Shown: in pieces, positions 4,191 to 5,226 of the stretch
Layout of the letters: each line of letters opens with the position of its first letter
Position numbering within the stretch: the first letter of the stretch is position 1
Assembly: GCA_963650165.1 (NCBI GenBank)
Contig: CAVJKX010000048.1
Location: 1 to 5,226 of the forward strand
Length of the DNA: 5,226 bases
Source of the DNA: F23-B02 sp963650165
Lineage (GTDB): Bacteria; Bacillota; Clostridia; Oscillospirales; Oscillospiraceae
Reading direction: 5' to 3'
The notes under the pieces: model-generated
Told to the model about the DNA's origin: nothing
The model's input: the letters and a program-made list of their open reading frames with translations, nothing else
The model's database searches: none
Program-made: the position numbers and the translations under genes

Positions 4191-4883
4191 TTGTTTAGAG
4201 GTAAAAATTATAAAGAGAGCGCAAAGCTCATAGATAAGCAGGCCCTCTATGATCCCATGGAGGCATTCGGCCTGGTAATAAAGGCAAGCAAGGCAAAGTT
4301 CGACGAGACCGTCGAGCTGCACGTCAAGCTCGGCGTTGACGGCCGTCACGCAGACCAGCAGGTCCGCGGTGCGATCGTTCTTCCCAACGGCACCGGCAAG
4401 ACCGTCCGCGTCCTCGTATTCTGCAAGGACGAGCGCAAGGAAGAGGCTCTCGCGGCAGGCGCTGATTACGCCGGCGGCATGGATCTCGTCGAGAAGATCC
4501 AGAAGGAGAACTGGTTCGAGTTCGATACCGTTATCGCAAGCCCCGACATGATGGGTACCGTCGGCCGCCTCGGTAAGGTCCTCGGCCCCAAGGGCCTGAT
4601 GCCCTCCCCCAAGGCAGGCACCGTCACCCCCAACATCGCCCAGGCTATCAAGGAGTCCAAGGCCGGTAAGGTCGAGTACCGTCTGGATAAGACCAACATC
4701 ATCCACTGTCCCATCGGCAAGGTATCCTTCGGCGCAGACAAGCTGTATGAGAACTACGCAGCTCTCATCGGCGCCATCATCAAGGCAAAGCCCGCAGCGG
4801 CAAAGGGCCAGTACATCAAGTCCTGCGTCACCGCTTCCACCATGGGCCCCGGCGTCAAGATCAACGCTCAGAAGCAGCTGTAA
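4191..4883 (+). CDS. rplA: 50S ribosomal protein L1
   Basis: The 230-residue product is L1, the mobile stalk protein that guides deacylated tRNA from the E site and in many bacteria represses its own mRNA. Landmarks include KFDETVELHVKLGVD (36-50), GTGKTVRVLVF (67-77), the L1 signature GRLGKVLGPKGLMPSPK (125-141) and HCPIGKVSFG (172-181), ending MGPGVKINAQ. The start is TTG at 4191: AGGAGG at 4177-4182 lies 8 nt upstream and the N terminus MFRGKNYKESAKLID aligns with the usual L1 beginning, so no ATG is needed. The TTG may damp translation, in line with an autoregulated gene. It is last in this operon and is followed directly by a terminator. Confidence 0.97.
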   Translation: MFRGKNYKESAKLIDKQALYDPMEAFGLVIKASKAKFDETVELHVKLGVDGRHADQQVRGAIVLPNGTGKTVRVLVFCKDERKEEALAAGADYAGGMDLVEKIQKENWFEFDTVIASPDMMGTVGRLGKVLGPKGLMPSPKAGTVTPNIAQAIKESKAGKVEYRLDKTNIIHCPIGKVSFGADKLYENYAALIGAIIKAKPAAAKGQYIKSCVTASTMGPGVKINAQKQL

Positions 4884-4901
4884 TATAAGCGGCATTATGA
4901 T

Positions 4902-4940
4902 AAAAAGACAGTGCAGACAAACTCTGCACTGTCTTTTTTT
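4902..4940 (+). terminator. Intrinsic terminator of the rpmG-rplA operon
   Basis: A perfect 16-bp stem (4902-4917 paired with 4923-4938, loop CAAAC) ends in seven T. It lies 18 nt after the rplA stop. Its A-run on the left makes it able to act in both directions. A decayed relative is at 5090-5127. Confidence 0.93.
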
Positions 4941-4957
4941 CAATGTAAGCGGCTAAC

Positions 4958-5022
4958 GCCCTGCCTTCCCCTTGCGGAGCCTGAGGGGAAGGTGGGTCGC
5001 GTAAGCGAGCCGGATGAGGTGT
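4958..5022. repeat. Intergenic palindromic repeat (copy 2, inverted)
   Basis: Bases 4958-4994 are an exact 37-nt reverse complement of 22-58, with the hairpin CCTTCCCCT/AGGGGAAGG. The adjoining part (GTCGCGTAAGCGAGCC, 4996-5011) differs from copy 1 but keeps an outer GGATGA and GGTGT, so the family has a conserved core plus a variable second hairpin. It lies just beyond the rplA terminator. Confidence 0.8.
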
Positions 5023-5032
5023 CAATAAATCC

Positions 5033-5048
5033 TTTGCCGCCAGGCAAA
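5033..5048. repeat. Short perfect hairpin in the 3' intergenic region
   Basis: TTTGCC/GGCAAA (5033-5038/5043-5048) with loop GCCA. A second small stem, CTTAAT/ATTAAG (5069-5074/5080-5085), follows. Neither has a U-tract. They lie in an otherwise featureless 70-nt stretch with no credible gene. Confidence 0.4.
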
Positions 5049-5089
5049 CACAAATTTCATTTAGGGGACTTAATCCAATATTAAGCGTG

Positions 5090-5127
5090 AAAAAGACAGT
5101 GCAGACTAAAAAATCTACACTGTCTTT
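5090..5127. repeat. Decayed second copy of the rplA terminator hairpin
   Basis: AAAAAGACAGTGCAGAC at 5090-5106 repeats 4902-4918 exactly. The right arm TCT.CACTGTCTTT (5114-5127) still pairs, with one C-A mismatch (5102/5117), but the T-run is cut to TTTCATC. Downstream, TTGCGGCTCACGCC (5139-5152) resembles TAAGCGGCTAACGCC after the first terminator, so the copy includes flanking DNA. It may have lost terminator strength. Confidence 0.65.
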
Positions 5128-5164
5128 CATCAACATTGTTGCGGCTCACGCCGCGATTTATAAA

Positions 5165-5211
5165 CACCTCATCAGTCACCTTCGGTGACAGCTTCCCCTC
5201 GAAGGGGAAGC
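5165..5211. repeat. Intergenic palindromic repeat (copy 3)
   Basis: CACCTCATCAGTCACC begins a copy in the same orientation as copy 1. Two perfect hairpins follow: GTCACC/GGTGAC (5175-5180/5184-5189) and GCTTCCCCT/AGGGGAAGC (5191-5199/5203-5211). Loops are shorter than in copy 1 while the stems are conserved with compensating changes, so it is the fold that is shared. It may continue past the window edge. Confidence 0.75.
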
Positions 5212-5226
5212 CAAGGGTGCAAAACC

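Noticed and set aside
3660..4943. A 427-residue minus-strand open frame across rplK-rplA.
   Set aside because: It runs opposite L11 and L1, whose identity is certain. Its translation is low-complexity Leu/Asp/Gly/Ala, typical of antisense readings.

Overview
This is a translation-housekeeping stretch of a Gram-positive chromosome. It most likely comes from a moderately GC-rich gut-type member of the Clostridia (Oscillospiraceae/Ruminococcaceae-like). That placement is inferred from the gene order rpmG-secE-nusG-rplK-rplA with rplM-rpsI nearby, strong AGGAGG ribosome binding sites, TTGACA/TATAAA-type promoters, short one-TM SecE, a zinc-type L33, and abundant CTTCCCCT...AGGGGAAG palindromic repeats. 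It is not the result of a database match.

Layout: (1) 1-82, a palindromic intergenic repeat. (2) 189-926, minus strand, a TtcA-family tRNA thiolase. (3) 927-1159, a divergent intergenic region with a tandem 10-bp repeat, a strong rplM promoter and a structured leader. (4) 1160-2014, rplM-rpsI (L13, S9), closed by a strong terminator at 2029-2058. (5) 2059-2539, about 480 bp with no gene but dense in structure: a palindromic repeat, a second in-frame copy of the end of rpsI, and a roughly 274-bp MITE-like element inserted in the loop of that second copy's terminator. (6) 2540-4883, a second operon with its own promoter and structured leader: rpmG, secE, nusG, rplK, an L1-type mRNA site, rplA, then a perfect-stem terminator. 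(7) 4884-5226, again gene-free: two copies of the palindromic family and a decayed second copy of the rplA terminator.

The genes work together in an obvious way. L13 and S9, L33, L11 and L1 build the ribosome, NusG links RNA polymerase to termination and translation, SecE is the small SecYEG translocase subunit, and the TtcA-like enzyme modifies tRNA. I see no defence system, toxin, phage gene or new protein system.

The unusual material is in the intergenic DNA. The second rpsI tail differs from the real one at four positions, all synonymous and including TAA versus TGA, and is followed by 25 identical non-coding bases. This fits a relic attachment site of an element that integrated at the 3' end of rpsI better than it fits simple local duplication. 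The MITE-like insertion into its terminator can be reconstructed almost base for base from the intact copy.
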